A stretch of DNA of 64,000 bases from Thermacetogenium phaeum DSM 12270 (GTDB taxonomy: Bacteria > Bacillota > DSM-12270 > Thermacetogeniales > Thermacetogeniaceae), in contig NC_018870.1 of assembly GCF_000305935.1 (NCBI RefSeq), positions 1,730,001 through 1,794,000 on the forward strand, in the 5' to 3' direction. Each line of letters starts with the position of its first letter. The first letter of the stretch is position 1. Under the pieces are notes generated by a model. That model worked only from the letters and a program-made list of their open reading frames with translations. It ran no database searches and was not told the origin of the DNA. Below are positions 8,653-17,576 of this stretch, in pieces. The position numbers were made by a program, and so were the translations under genes.

Positions 8653-9657
8653 CTAACCCTCATTTTCGTCCAATAAACACCTCAGCAGGGATTCAACACC
8701 CAATCCGTTGACATAAGAAGCAAGATCTATTTTCCCCAGAGCCTGCCTTAACTCCCTCTCCCGGTAGGGGAGACCTGTTAGGTATTCCTCCAGGCCGGAG
8801 ATGTCCTCTCTGCCGAAAAAATCACCGTAGATCTTGCAGCCGGCAATCATGCCGTCTTTGACGTCCAGCAGCACCTCCAGTTTGCCCCAGTCGAAGCGAG
8901 CCGATTTCCGCAAACCGTATCCCGGTGAGGCTCCATAGTTCCACTCCCAGGTGCCGTACTTCGTTCTCACCAGTTCCTCAACCCGGGCGAGTTCGCCCTC
9001 GGAGAGGCGGTACTCCACACTTTGCCCACCCTCCGCCTGAAAAAGGGCTTTCACCAGGGCATTTCGGAAGTCTTCTACGTTCAGGGGCTGCGGCAGGTGC
9101 TCTTTGATGTTGGTCACTCTGCTCCTCACCGAGGCAACCCCTTTGGCCACCAGTTTTTCCCGGCCGACGTGGAGGGCGCGCACCAGGTTGTGCATGTCGG
9201 TATCGAAAAGAAGGGTGCCGTGGTGCAGGACGGAGCTGCCGTAGCGGTACTGGGCATTCCCGGAGACCTTTTTCCCCGCCACCAGGATGTCGTTCCTGCC
9301 CGAGAATTCCGCCGGTACGCCAAGGTTCCTCAAGGCAGCGACTACCGGTCTGGCAAAGCTCTCAAAGTCGTATTGGCCGGCCTTTTGCCTCCTGGCGATG
9401 AAGGTGAAGTTCAGATTGCCCAGATCGTGGTAGACCGCCCCGCCCCCTGTCAGCCTCCTGACCACTGCAATTTCATTTTCTTTCACGAACTGGTGGTTGA
9501 TTTCCTCCCAGGTGTTCTGGTTCCTGCCCACAATTACGGCTGGCCTGTTCTGCCAGAGCATGAAGAGGTCCTCTCCGGGGTCAAACTCTTTCATCAGATA
9601 TTCTTCCAAAGCTAGGTTGAAATAGGGGTTGACGGATTCGTTGATGATGCGAATCAC
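8653..9657 (-). CDS. lplA: Lipoate-protein ligase A
   Basis: A 334-residue ligase that activates free lipoate with ATP and attaches it to the lysine of lipoyl domains; here the obvious acceptor is GcvH. The N-terminal LplA signature NPYFNLALEEYL and the active-site words RRLTGGGAVYHD and VSGNAQ are present, and the accessory C-terminal domain is complete. It follows lpdA by 23 bp, so it is probably carried on the glycine cleavage transcript. Confidence 0.95.
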   Translation of the reverse strand: MIRIINESVNPYFNLALEEYLMKEFDPGEDLFMLWQNRPAVIVGRNQNTWEEINHQFVKENEIAVVRRLTGGGAVYHDLGNLNFTFIARRQKAGQYDFESFARPVVAALRNLGVPAEFSGRNDILVAGKKVSGNAQYRYGSSVLHHGTLLFDTDMHNLVRALHVGREKLVAKGVASVRSRVTNIKEHLPQPLNVEDFRNALVKALFQAEGGQSVEYRLSEGELARVEELVRTKYGTWEWNYGASPGYGLRKSARFDWGKLEVLLDVKDGMIAGCKIYGDFFGREDISGLEEYLTGLPYRERELRQALGKIDLASYVNGLGVESLLRCLLDENEG

Positions 9658-9680
9658 GGATACCCTCCTCCTTTAGGAGT

Positions 9681-11063
9681 TCAGCGGCCTTTCTTCGGCA
9701 GGGAGTGAAGGGATCTGCCCTGGACGTCCAGTACCGCTTCCAGGAAGGCTTCACCGAGGGTGGGATGGGGATGGATGGTGCCGCTCACATCCGCCGCCTT
9801 GAGTTTGTTTCTGACCACAACTCCCGCCTCCTGGATGAGGTCGCTGGCATGGGGGCCGATGATGTGCACGCCGATGATTATTTCGTCGGCGTCGGCGATC
9901 ACTTTGACCAGACCGTCGGTTTCGCCCATGGCCAGGGCTTTGCCGTTGGCGGCAAAGGGGAACTTTCCTACTTTGATGTCGATGCCTCGGGATTCGGCTT
10001 CTTCCTGGCTTAAGCCTACCGAGGCGATCTCCGGGAAGGAGAAAACGCAAGAGGGAACTGCGTCGTAGTCAACTCTGTGGTCGAGGCCGGCCATTCTTTC
10101 CACGGCGGCGATCCCCTCTTCGGAGGCCACGTGGGCCAGCATCGGCCCTTTGATGACGTCTCCGATGGCATAGATCCCGGGTACGGAGGTTTCGTAGTTC
10201 TCATTGATTTCGATGAAGCCTTGGTCACAGGTGACGCCCAGTTGCTCCAGCCCCAGGCCGCGGGTGTAGGGCTTGCGGCCTGTTGCCAGCAGGACGATGT
10301 CGGCAGCGCATTTGATGGTTCCCTTTTGGCCTCGGGCCACTACTCGGAGGCCGGCACCCCGGCGCTCGATTCTTTCGACTCCGGTTTGGGTGTGCACTGC
10401 GATCTTTTGTTTTTTCAGGTAGACGCCCATTCTCCTGGTGATCTCCCGATCCAGGGCACCCAGGATGTCGGGCAGGTATTCGATGACGGTGACCTGGCTG
10501 CCGAAGGCGTTGAAGATGCAGGCGAATTCGATGCCGATGACTCCACCGCCGATGACGACCAGGCGCTCGGGCACGGTATCCAGTTCCAGCAGTTGGTCGC
10601 TGGTGACGACACCCGGCAGGTCGACTCCGGGGATGGGGGGCACCGCCGGCTCGGAGCCGGTGGCGATGAGGATGTTCCTGGCGGTGATTTCTTCTCCCCC
10701 GACCCGGACACGGCCGGGTGCGGCAATGCCGGCTTCCCCTGGGATTACCTCTACGCCGTATCCCTTGAGGAGGTCTTTAATTCCGGAGGTCAGCCTGGCC
10801 ACTATCCGGTCCTTTCTTTCTCTGGCGCCTTTCATGTCGAAGCCGATGTTTTCCGCCCGCACGTTGTATTCGGAGAGCCTGGTCAGGGTCTTCAGTACGG
10901 CGGCGTTCTGGAAGTAGGCTTTGGTGGGAATGCACCCCCGGTTGAGGCAGGTGCCGCCCAGGGCGTCCTTTTCTATCAGGGCAACGTCCATTCCCAGCTG
11001 GCATGCCCGGATTGCCGCTACGTAACCGCCCGGGCCCGCTCCGATTATTATCAGGTCCTTCAT
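9681..11063 (-). CDS. lpdA: Dihydrolipoyl dehydrogenase (glycine cleavage L protein)
   Basis: A 460-residue FAD-dependent pyridine nucleotide-disulfide oxidoreductase that reoxidises dihydrolipoyl-GcvH with NAD+. Visible are the FAD-binding GAGPGGYVAAIRA, the redox disulfide GGTCLNRGCIPTKA (about residues 37-50), the NAD-binding GGGVIGIEFA and the C-terminal catalytic HPHPTLGEA (His-Glu dyad). It is separated from gcvPB by 106 bp holding a large GC-rich inverted repeat. Its position in the gcv operon supports an assignment to glycine cleavage rather than to a 2-oxoacid dehydrogenase. Confidence 0.96.
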   Translation of the reverse strand: MKDLIIIGAGPGGYVAAIRACQLGMDVALIEKDALGGTCLNRGCIPTKAYFQNAAVLKTLTRLSEYNVRAENIGFDMKGARERKDRIVARLTSGIKDLLKGYGVEVIPGEAGIAAPGRVRVGGEEITARNILIATGSEPAVPPIPGVDLPGVVTSDQLLELDTVPERLVVIGGGVIGIEFACIFNAFGSQVTVIEYLPDILGALDREITRRMGVYLKKQKIAVHTQTGVERIERRGAGLRVVARGQKGTIKCAADIVLLATGRKPYTRGLGLEQLGVTCDQGFIEINENYETSVPGIYAIGDVIKGPMLAHVASEEGIAAVERMAGLDHRVDYDAVPSCVFSFPEIASVGLSQEEAESRGIDIKVGKFPFAANGKALAMGETDGLVKVIADADEIIIGVHIIGPHASDLIQEAGVVVRNKLKAADVSGTIHPHPTLGEAFLEAVLDVQGRSLHSLPKKGR

Positions 11064-11104
11064 CGTTAGTTCCTCCTTCTTCTCTCCGGGTGCTTTTTAA
11101 ACAG

Positions 11105-11160
11105 GCCGCCGGCGGCAGCCGGCTGTTTTAGAGGGGGGGCAGCGGCCGGCTGCCGGCGGC
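11105..11160 (-). repeat. GC-rich inverted repeat between gcvPB and lpdA
   Basis: Arms at about 11105-11125 and 11140-11160 are near-complementary (GCCGCCGGC...AGCCGGC against GCCGGCT...GCCGGCGGC, with a three-base bulge) around a G-rich loop. No U-tract follows on either strand. It is a probable mRNA-stabilising or attenuating element within the operon. Confidence 0.55.
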
Positions 11161-11169
11161 ATGGGTTAT

Positions 11170-12621
11170 TTATTGTTGAGGTTTCCACTTGAGAATGGGT
11201 TGTCTTGCTGCTTTTGTTTCGTCCGGTCTGCGAATAACCGCATTGTGCGGCGCTTCTTGCAGCCGCTCCGGGTTTTCCCGGGCTTCCCGGTCGATTTCCA
11301 GCATGGCTTCGATGAAGGCATCCAGCCGCTCTTTGGTTTCGGTTTCGGTCGGTTCGATCATCAGGGCTTCTTCGACGATCAGGGGGAAGTAGATCGTCGG
11401 CGGATGGAAGCCGCGGTCGATCAGGCCTTTGGCTACGTCGAGAGCGGCGACGCCGTTCTCCTTTTTCTGCTTCCTGGCGGAGGCTACGAATTCGTGTTTG
11501 CAGAGGCGGTTGTAGGGTATGTCGTAGCTGCCCGCCAGTTTGGTGCGGAGGTAGTTGGCGTTGAGTACGGCGTTCCGGCTGACTTCCTTCATCCCAGCGC
11601 TGCCGAGGGCCTTGATGTAGGTGTAGGCTTTAACCATTACTCCGAAGTTGCCGTAGAATGTCTGGATCTTGCCGATGGTGTCCGGCCTGTCGTAGTTGAG
11701 CCGGTATTTCCCCTCCCGTTTTTCGATTACAGGCACCGGCAGGAATTTTGCCAGGAAGTCTTTGACGCCGATCGGTCCGGAGCCGGGGCCACCTCCGCCG
11801 TGGGGGGTGCCGAAGGTTTTGTGCAGGTTGAGGTGGCAGATGTCGAATCCCATGTCCCCCGGACGGGCAATGCCGATGATGGCGTTGGCGTTGGCTCCGT
11901 CGTAGTAGAGGAGTCCGCCGGCTTCATGGACGACCGCGGCGATCTCCCGGATGTTTTCTTCGAAAAGGCCGAGGGTGTTGGGATTGGTCAGCATCAGGCC
12001 GGCGATTTCGTCGCTCATCAGGGCGCGCAGGTCGTCGACGTCAACCAGGCCGCGCTCATCCGATTTGACTTCGATTACTTTGTAGCCCAGCATGTTGGCG
12101 GTGGCCGGGTTGGTGCCGTGGGCGGAGTCGGGTACGATCATTTTGGTGCGTTTGGTGTCCCCGCGGCTGTTGTGGTAGGCTTTGATGATCATCGCTCCGG
12201 TCATTTCCCCGTGCGCTCCGGCCGCCGGCTGGAGGGTGAAGGCGTCCATGCCGGTGATTTCGCAGAGCATCTGTTCCAGTTCGTACATCAGTTCCAGGGC
12301 TCCCTGGACGGTCTCCTCCGGCTGGTAGGGGTGGAGGCCGGCGAAGCCGGGAAGGCGCGCCGCCCATTCGTTGATCTTGGGGTTGTATTTCATGGTGCAG
12401 GAGCCGAGGGGGTAGAAGCCGCTGTCGACTCCGTAGCTTCTCCGGGAAAGTTCGGTGAAGTGGCGCACGGCCTCCACTTCGCTGACTTCCGGAAGCAGCG
12501 GGTCTTCTTCCCGCAGGTGTTCTTCAGGGATTTCTTCCGCCAGTTTTTCTTCTGGCAGGTCGCTTGCGGGCAGTGTGAACGCCCGGGCTCCTTTGACGCT
12601 CTTTTCAAAGATGAGTTTCAT
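11170..12621 (-). CDS. gcvPB: Glycine dehydrogenase (decarboxylating) subunit 2
   Basis: A 483-residue C-terminal half of the split P protein, a PLP enzyme that decarboxylates glycine and passes aminomethyl to lipoyl-GcvH. The PLP lysine lies in [20 protein letters not shown], with [12 protein letters not shown] and [11 protein letters not shown] segments upstream. Its ATG overlaps the stop of gcvPA by 4 bp (12618-12621), so the two subunits are translationally coupled, as usual in Firmicutes. Confidence 0.97.
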   Translation of the reverse strand: MKLIFEKSVKGARAFTLPASDLPEEKLAEEIPEEHLREEDPLLPEVSEVEAVRHFTELSRRSYGVDSGFYPLGSCTMKYNPKINEWAARLPGFAGLHPYQPEETVQGALELMYELEQMLCEITGMDAFTLQPAAGAHGEMTGAMIIKAYHNSRGDTKRTKMIVPDSAHGTNPATANMLGYKVIEVKSDERGLVDVDDLRALMSDEIAGLMLTNPNTLGLFEENIREIAAVVHEAGGLLYYDGANANAIIGIARPGDMGFDICHLNLHKTFGTPHGGGGPGSGPIGVKDFLAKFLPVPVIEKREGKYRLNYDRPDTIGKIQTFYGNFGVMVKAYTYIKALGSAGMKEVSRNAVLNANYLRTKLAGSYDIPYNRLCKHEFVASARKQKKENGVAALDVAKGLIDRGFHPPTIYFPLIVEEALMIEPTETETKERLDAFIEAMLEIDREARENPERLQEAPHNAVIRRPDETKAARQPILKWKPQQ

Positions 12622-13937
12622 CGGCCATCCCTCCCGAGTACTGATACGAGCCTGTCGATTTCGGCGCAGGTGCGCTTTTCGGTGAAGGCAAGCAGGAGCG
12701 CTCCGTCGAGTTCGTAGCCGCCGATGATCCCTTCTTGGAGAAGGGCAGCGTTGGCCGCCCGGGGATCGGGAACGGCTACTGCGAATTCTTTGAAGAAGGG
12801 TTTCCGGTATTTCAGTTGGAGGCCGGCCTGTTCCAGTCGTCGTTTGGCGTAGCAGGCCAGTTGGTGACAGCGCCTGGCGATCTCTTTGAGGCCTTCTTTG
12901 CCCACTACGGTGAGGTAGATGGTTGCGGCCAGGGCGCAGAGGGCCTCGTTGGAGCAGATGTTGGAGCCGGCCTTTTCTCTGCGGATGTGCTGTTCCCGGG
13001 CCTGGAGGGTGAGGACGAAGGCGCGGTTGCCTTCCCGGTCAACGGTTTCTCCTACCAGTCTCCCGGGAACCCGGCGCATCAGTTTCTCGGTTGCCGCAAA
13101 GAAGCCCAGGTAGGGGCCGCCGAAGCTTAAGGGGTTGCCCAGGGGCTGCCCTTCGCCGACGGCGATGTCGGCACCCCAGGAGCCGGGCGGTTTCAGCAGG
13201 CCGAGGGATATGGGGTCAACGACCATGATCAGGAGGCCCCTGGCACGGTGGACGGCTTTTTCGATCTCTTGTAGTCCTGTTTCCAGGTTGCCGTAGAAGT
13301 TGGGGTGCTGGATCGCTACTGCGGCGGTGTTTTTGTCGATGAGGGCGGCAATGGCGTCAGGGTCGGCACCGCCGTCTTTTCCGGGTACGGTGATGATCTC
13401 CATTTTGTCGCCCATGGCGTAGGTTTTAACTACGTCCAGGTAGCGCGGGTTAATTGTGTCCGGTATGAGGATTTTTTTGCGGCGCGTGGCGTCGCAGGCC
13501 AGGGCGCAGGCCTCGGCCAGGGCGCTCCCTCCGTCGTACATGGAGGCGTTGGCCAGGTCCATGCCGGTGAGGTTGCAGATCATGGTCTGGTATTCGAAGA
13601 TGGACTGCAGTACTCCCTGACTCAGTTCCGGCTGGTAGGGTGTGTAGGCGGTGTAGAATTCGGAGCGCAGGAGCATTTGTTCGACTACCGCCGGGATGTA
13701 GTGGTCGTAGGCCCCGGCTCCAAGAAAGCAGGGGCGGTCGGCGGCGCTCAGGTTTTTGGCAGCCAGGGCCGCCAGTTCCCTGCGCAGTTCCATCTCCGAC
13801 AGCGGCCCGGGCAGGTTGAGTTCTCTGTCGAGTTTTAGGTCGTCCGGGATGTCCGCAAACAGGTCGTCGATGTCTTTTACCCCTATGGCGTCCAGCATCT
13901 GCCGGACTACCCAGGGGGGGTTGGGTACGTAGTTCAT
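12618..13937 (-). CDS. gcvPA: Glycine dehydrogenase (decarboxylating) subunit 1
   Basis: A 439-residue N-terminal half of the P protein. Characteristic words are [32 protein letters not shown] and [15 protein letters not shown]. It forms the heterotetrameric decarboxylase with GcvPB. It is preceded by gcvH with 24 bp between them and has a normal family length. Confidence 0.97.
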   Translation of the reverse strand: MNYVPNPPWVVRQMLDAIGVKDIDDLFADIPDDLKLDRELNLPGPLSEMELRRELAALAAKNLSAADRPCFLGAGAYDHYIPAVVEQMLLRSEFYTAYTPYQPELSQGVLQSIFEYQTMICNLTGMDLANASMYDGGSALAEACALACDATRRKKILIPDTINPRYLDVVKTYAMGDKMEIITVPGKDGGADPDAIAALIDKNTAAVAIQHPNFYGNLETGLQEIEKAVHRARGLLIMVVDPISLGLLKPPGSWGADIAVGEGQPLGNPLSFGGPYLGFFAATEKLMRRVPGRLVGETVDREGNRAFVLTLQAREQHIRREKAGSNICSNEALCALAATIYLTVVGKEGLKEIARRCHQLACYAKRRLEQAGLQLKYRKPFFKEFAVAVPDPRAANAALLQEGIIGGYELDGALLLAFTEKRTCAEIDRLVSVLGRDGR

Positions 13938-13961
13938 CTGAGCTCCTCCTCCGCTTTGCCT

Positions 13962-14348
13962 TTATTCTTCTGCCTTTTCGCAAAATTCGGCGTACTGTTC
14001 GGCGTTCATGAGGTTGTTGAGTTCATCCGGGTTGCTCATTTTTAAGACGGCGATGTGTTGACCGTAGGGGTCTTTGTTGAGTGTTTCCGGTTCGTCTTCT
14101 AAGGCTTCGTTGACACCGGTGATGGTGCCGGAGACAGGGGTGTGCATGTCGGCTACCGCTTTCACGGATTCGATGACGCCGATGGTGTCCCCCGCCGCAA
14201 ATTCGCTGTCGATTTCGGGCAGTTCTACGAATACGATGTCACCAAGGTGGTGCTGGGCATAGTCGGTGATGCCGATGTAGGCGAGGTCACCTTCTACCCG
14301 CACCCATTCGTGGTCTTCGCTGTAATAGTAGTTTTCTTTGATTTCCAT
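13962..14348 (-). CDS. gcvH: Glycine cleavage system H protein
   Basis: A 128-residue lipoyl carrier that shuttles the aminomethyl group between P, T and L proteins. The lipoylation site is the Lys in GVIESVKAVADMHTP (about residue 64), and the N-terminal YYYSEDHEWVRVEGD is typical. LplA, encoded downstream, is the likely modifier. A gap of 37 bp separates it from gcvT. Confidence 0.97.
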   Translation of the reverse strand: MEIKENYYYSEDHEWVRVEGDLAYIGITDYAQHHLGDIVFVELPEIDSEFAAGDTIGVIESVKAVADMHTPVSGTITGVNEALEDEPETLNKDPYGQHIAVLKMSNPDELNNLMNAEQYAEFCEKAEE

Positions 14349-14385
14349 TGGCGATCGCTCCTTTTGTTTTTGTTTTTTCGGTTGT

Positions 14386-15483
14386 TTATTTTGTTCTTTT
14401 GTAAAAGAGGCCTTCGCCGGTGCGCGCTTTTACGGGTTTGTTGCGGATGATGATGTCGATCTCTTCGCCGGGTACGGCGTATTCTTTCTCTACCAGGGCA
14501 AGGCCGAGGTTTTTACCTAAGGTCGGGGCGTAGCCGCCGCTGGTCACCCATCCGATTTTTTGGCCGTTCTTTTGGATTTCGTAACCGGCACGGGGAATGC
14601 CCCGCCCCGTCATTTCCAGTTCGACCAGCAGCCGGTCAGGGCCCTTTTCCTTTTGTTTGGCCAGTGCCTCTTTTCCGATAAAGGATGGTTTGTCGAGTTT
14701 GACAAAGCGGTCCAGGCGAGCCTCCAGGGGGGTGATCTCCCGGCTCAGTTCGTGGCCGTATAGGGGCATTTTGGCTTCAAAGCGTAAGGTGTCGCGCGCC
14801 CCCAATCCTATGGGGAGTACTTCCCCTTTGCCGGCTTCCAGTATTGCTTCCCACAGTTCGCAGGCTTTGTCAGGGGAGGTGTAGAGTTCGAATCCGTCTT
14901 CTCCGGTGTAGCCGGTGCGCGAGACGATACACTCTATCCCCGCTACTTTGACCGCAGGCCGGAACCAGTAGTAGTTGATTTCTTTGAGGTCGGTGTCGCA
15001 GATGCTCTGTAAGACTTCTTCCGCCAGCGGACCCTGCAGGGCAAGTTCTGCATAAGTTTCGGAGACGTTCTCCAGGGTGACCCCGGGGAGCTTGTGTTCC
15101 TGCATCCAGGCAAAGTCTTTGTCGGTGTTGGCGGCGTTGATGACCAGGAAGTAGTGGTTGCGGTCGTATTTGTAGATCAGGAGGTCGTCTACGCAGCCGC
15201 CGTCCGGATAGCACATCGGTGAGTAGCAGACCTGGTTTTCTTTGAGTGCGCTGATGTCGTTGGTTATCAGTTCCTGCACAAATTCTTCGGCCTTTTCACC
15301 CCGGATGTCGACCTCTCCCATGTGGGAAACGTCGAACAGTCCGGCCTTTTGACGCACCTGGTGATGTTCGGCTATGATGCCCGTAGCCTTGTACTCCACC
15401 GGGAGCTCCCAGCCTCCAAAATCGATCATGTTGCCGCCGTGTTTTTGGTGCATCGGGTACAGCGGTGTTCTCTTTAAGGACAT
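14386..15483 (-). CDS. gcvT: Glycine cleavage system aminomethyltransferase (T protein)
   Basis: A 365-residue tetrahydrofolate-dependent enzyme that releases ammonia and forms 5,10-methylene-THF. Recognisable segments are FGGWELPVEY, LFDVSHMGEVDIRG, SRTGYTGEDGFELY and the C-terminal GWVTSGGYAPTLGKNLGLALV. It is the first gene of the gcv operon, directly downstream of the glycine riboswitch leader. Confidence 0.97.
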   Translation of the reverse strand: MSLKRTPLYPMHQKHGGNMIDFGGWELPVEYKATGIIAEHHQVRQKAGLFDVSHMGEVDIRGEKAEEFVQELITNDISALKENQVCYSPMCYPDGGCVDDLLIYKYDRNHYFLVINAANTDKDFAWMQEHKLPGVTLENVSETYAELALQGPLAEEVLQSICDTDLKEINYYWFRPAVKVAGIECIVSRTGYTGEDGFELYTSPDKACELWEAILEAGKGEVLPIGLGARDTLRFEAKMPLYGHELSREITPLEARLDRFVKLDKPSFIGKEALAKQKEKGPDRLLVELEMTGRGIPRAGYEIQKNGQKIGWVTSGGYAPTLGKNLGLALVEKEYAVPGEEIDIIIRNKPVKARTGEGLFYKRTK

Positions 15484-15600
15484 TTCTTACCCTCCATTCC
15501 TGTATTGCCGTCAGTTTCTTTATGGTACGTTACCAGTTACCCGAATGCTCTCCACCGCTCACCCCCTTCTTATTTTGCGCCTCTTTTACAAGCTTGAAAC

Positions 15601-15640
15601 TAAAAACAGAGCAGAGGGATCCTCCCATGCTGCTCTGTTT
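15601..15640 (-). terminator. Terminator hairpin B in the gcvT leader
   Basis: A perfect 11-bp stem formed by 15604-15614 and 15630-15640 (AAACAGAGCAG / CTGCTCTGTTT), with an inner GGGA/TCCC extension. On the minus strand it is followed by a run of T at 15606-15602. It lies between the riboswitch and gcvT. Its 5' arm can also pair over 9 nt with the 3' arm of hairpin A, so it is probably the regulated terminator. Confidence 0.75.
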
Positions 15641-15681
15641 AACCTAAAAAGCTGAATCCGTTTTCAGTGGCATCAACAAGT

Positions 15682-15722
15682 AAACAGAGGGCAAGGAGGT
15701 ATACCTCCCCTGCCCTCTGTTT
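15682..15722 (-). promoter_or_regulatory. Leader hairpin A (expression platform, overlaps aptamer 2 P1)
   Basis: Arms 15682-15693 and 15711-15722 pair perfectly over 12 bp and continue into the palindrome GGAGGTATACCTCC. Its 5' arm (minus-strand reading) includes the CAGAGG that closes the P1 helix of aptamer 2. Glycine binding should therefore disfavour this hairpin. Only a poor U-tract follows, so I read it as the anti-antiterminator rather than the main terminator. Confidence 0.65.
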
Positions 15723-15888
15723 TGTACCTGAGAGTTTCGCCCTTTGTCGGGCTTGCCCCTTCGGCGTTCCTAGAACTTTCCAGAGGTTGTCAGAATACGG
15801 TCTTTGCACCTGAAAGATTCGCTAATACCCGGGGAAGATATTAGCTTGCATCTTCGGTACGGGGCATAGCCCCGTTTCTCCCGTATTC
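15714..15888 (-). ncRNA. Tandem glycine riboswitch
   Basis: Two glycine aptamers in series on the minus strand upstream of gcvT. Aptamer 1 is closed by GAATACGG/CCGTATTC (15881-15888 with 15793-15800). Aptamer 2 is closed by CCTCTG/CAGAGG (15781-15786 with 15714-15719). Both contain the conserved core words GGAGAAAC or GGAAAGTT, then CCGAAG, GCAAG or GGCAAG, and GAATCTTTCAGG or GAAACTCTCAGG. By family knowledge this is an ON switch: glycine binding allows expression of the cleavage operon. Confidence 0.95.
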
Positions 15889-15928
15889 TTCATCCACCAA
15901 TATTTATTTTTTGCAATAACCTAATTTA

Positions 15929-15957
15929 ATATTATTATACAGTTCTGGTAATGTCAA
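15929..15957 (-). promoter_or_regulatory. Promoter of the gcv operon (sigma-A type)
   Basis: On the minus strand a consensus -35 TTGACA (15957-15952) is followed after exactly 17 bp by -10 TAATAT (15934-15929). Transcription would start near 15922, about 34 nt before the first aptamer. A mobile element (with its target duplication starting at 15961) sits immediately upstream. Confidence 0.8.
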
Positions 15958-16181
15958 GAGTCATTTTGCAGTGCTGACGCACGAAATATTTTACAAAGTT
16001 CTTTGAGTCCTTTTTCGACCCCCGGCGGTATCGTCCTTAGGCAAAGGTATGTTTTTTACTGTAAATTTGGCAGTAGCCTGAGTATTTACAGGATTACCCG
16101 GACAGGATTGATCCAAGCAGGATTAGGCGAGGTGACCCTCGCCCGAAGTGATTTCTTAGTTTGGTTAGATAACTTGCGTGA

Positions 16182-17576
16182 TTAAATCACCAGACGAAGT
16201 TGAGCCGGTTTATCGCGGAGCCTCTTCAACCTGGAGAGGTCAAGCCAGTTGCCCGTGAATGTCTGCCATAAAAACCGCAGAGTGCCGCGCATGCCCAACG
16301 TTTGCACCGTTTCCCATAAGGCCACGGTGTGCAGGGTAAGAATGTTGATCAGGTGGGCCAGACGCATCAGGGCGTGCCACCCTTTCAAAGCGTTCCAGTC
16401 GTATGAAAAGGGATGTTCATAGTTGTATCCGCGGCGTTTTTCAATCAGGAAGTTCTCTTTAATACCCCACCGGTGACGGGCCGCCCGGTTGCAGCGGTCG
16501 ATTACGTTTTTTTTGGTAATTGGGGTGCCCGACACCCACGCCCAGGTAGTCTGACAGGTTAGTCCGTTTTCTTCCCAGGTTTCTTTGCAAACCACCACGT
16601 GGATCACCAGGCGATGATGCTGGTTTTGGGCATCCCGCCAAACGTAGACAATGTCGTTAGCCCACCAGAAGTTCTGAGTCCGGTTGCCCCACTGATGGGT
16701 CCGGGTTTGCTCCGGTTCCAGTTGATGGATTCCTAAAGCGTCCTCCCAGACCGATTTAAGACAGTTTGAAGGCAGGACGATCATGAAGTCCCAGTTGTTC
16801 TTCCGGCAAATCTGCATCACCGGGCCACCTGCGTAAAGACCGTCGGCCACGATCAGAAGAGGGAGTTTGCCCATCAGTTCTTTGAGACGCGGAGCCAGAC
16901 GATAAAAAGCCTTTAATTCGCAGTCTTGTTTATCCTGATCCCGATTTTCGCAGAATTCGGCCAGCAGGGGAATAACGATCCCTTGCGGACCCACCAGAGC
17001 AGCCTCCAGGAGGTAGACATAGTTTTCGCCCTTGCGGCGGAGCGCCTCCGGGGCGAAGGGAACGGTCCGGGTGAACTTCTGGGTGCCGTCGATGGCGACC
17101 ACATAGCGCTTCTCGACCAAAAGCGCCTGTAACTTCTTGTTGCGTAAGAGCTTGCGGACGGTGGTCCCCAAAATGTTTTCGATTTGCTCGGCCGGGATCC
17201 TTTCCAGGAGCCGGGCCAGGGTGTCCAGGTGGGGAATGCTGTCTACATCGGGAAAGACAGACCGCAGCGCATCTAAGATAGCTGGACAGCTGAGCTCCCG
17301 GTTGGCCTCGCGCCGGGAATTATACTGAAAGATAAACAAACATAAGCCAAAAACCATGAGAACGGTAAGTTTGTGCCTGATGCTCCCGGGCCGGCGGGGA
17401 TCCTTTAAGCGGCCGAACTTTTCTAAAAGGCCGGGTAAAATCGCCCGCCAGGCATTGAGCTGGGCCTCCACGGCCGACTGCCGGGCCTCTTGCTCTTCCT
17501 CCACCGTTTTCCAGGGGCTTTTGCGGTTGGGTAAGGTGGCCGAATTGATTGCCTCCGGATTACGCATCAAACTCAT
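16182..17576 (-). CDS. DDE transposase of the DUF4338-containing element
   Basis: A 464-residue transposase of the DDE/RNase H fold. Near residues 50-60 it has LKDPRRPGSIRHKL, recalling the transposase-associated N-terminal domain of ISAs1-like enzymes. Candidate catalytic residues are Asp in VAIDGTQ, Asp in LLIVADGLYAGG and Glu in RWGIKENF followed by EKRRGYNYEH. The ORF is intact and lies between the terminal repeats of the element. Its start overlaps the end of the DUF4338 gene by 17 bp, implying coupled translation. Family name is uncertain. Confidence 0.85.
   Translation of the reverse strand: MSLMRNPEAINSATLPNRKSPWKTVEEEQEARQSAVEAQLNAWRAILPGLLEKFGRLKDPRRPGSIRHKLTVLMVFGLCLFIFQYNSRREANRELSCPAILDALRSVFPDVDSIPHLDTLARLLERIPAEQIENILGTTVRKLLRNKKLQALLVEKRYVVAIDGTQKFTRTVPFAPEALRRKGENYVYLLEAALVGPQGIVIPLLAEFCENRDQDKQDCELKAFYRLAPRLKELMGKLPLLIVADGLYAGGPVMQICRKNNWDFMIVLPSNCLKSVWEDALGIHQLEPEQTRTHQWGNRTQNFWWANDIVYVWRDAQNQHHRLVIHVVVCKETWEENGLTCQTTWAWVSGTPITKKNVIDRCNRAARHRWGIKENFLIEKRRGYNYEHPFSYDWNALKGWHALMRLAHLINILTLHTVALWETVQTLGMRGTLRFLWQTFTGNWLDLSRLKRLRDKPAQLRLVI

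Noticed and set aside
10077-11069. Plus-strand ORF opposite lpdA
   Set aside because: Shadow of the high-GC third positions of lpdA.
11161-12717. Long plus-strand ORF of 518 codons opposite gcvPB
   Set aside because: It mirrors the codon structure of gcvPB and gcvPA on the other strand; no family or ribosome site.
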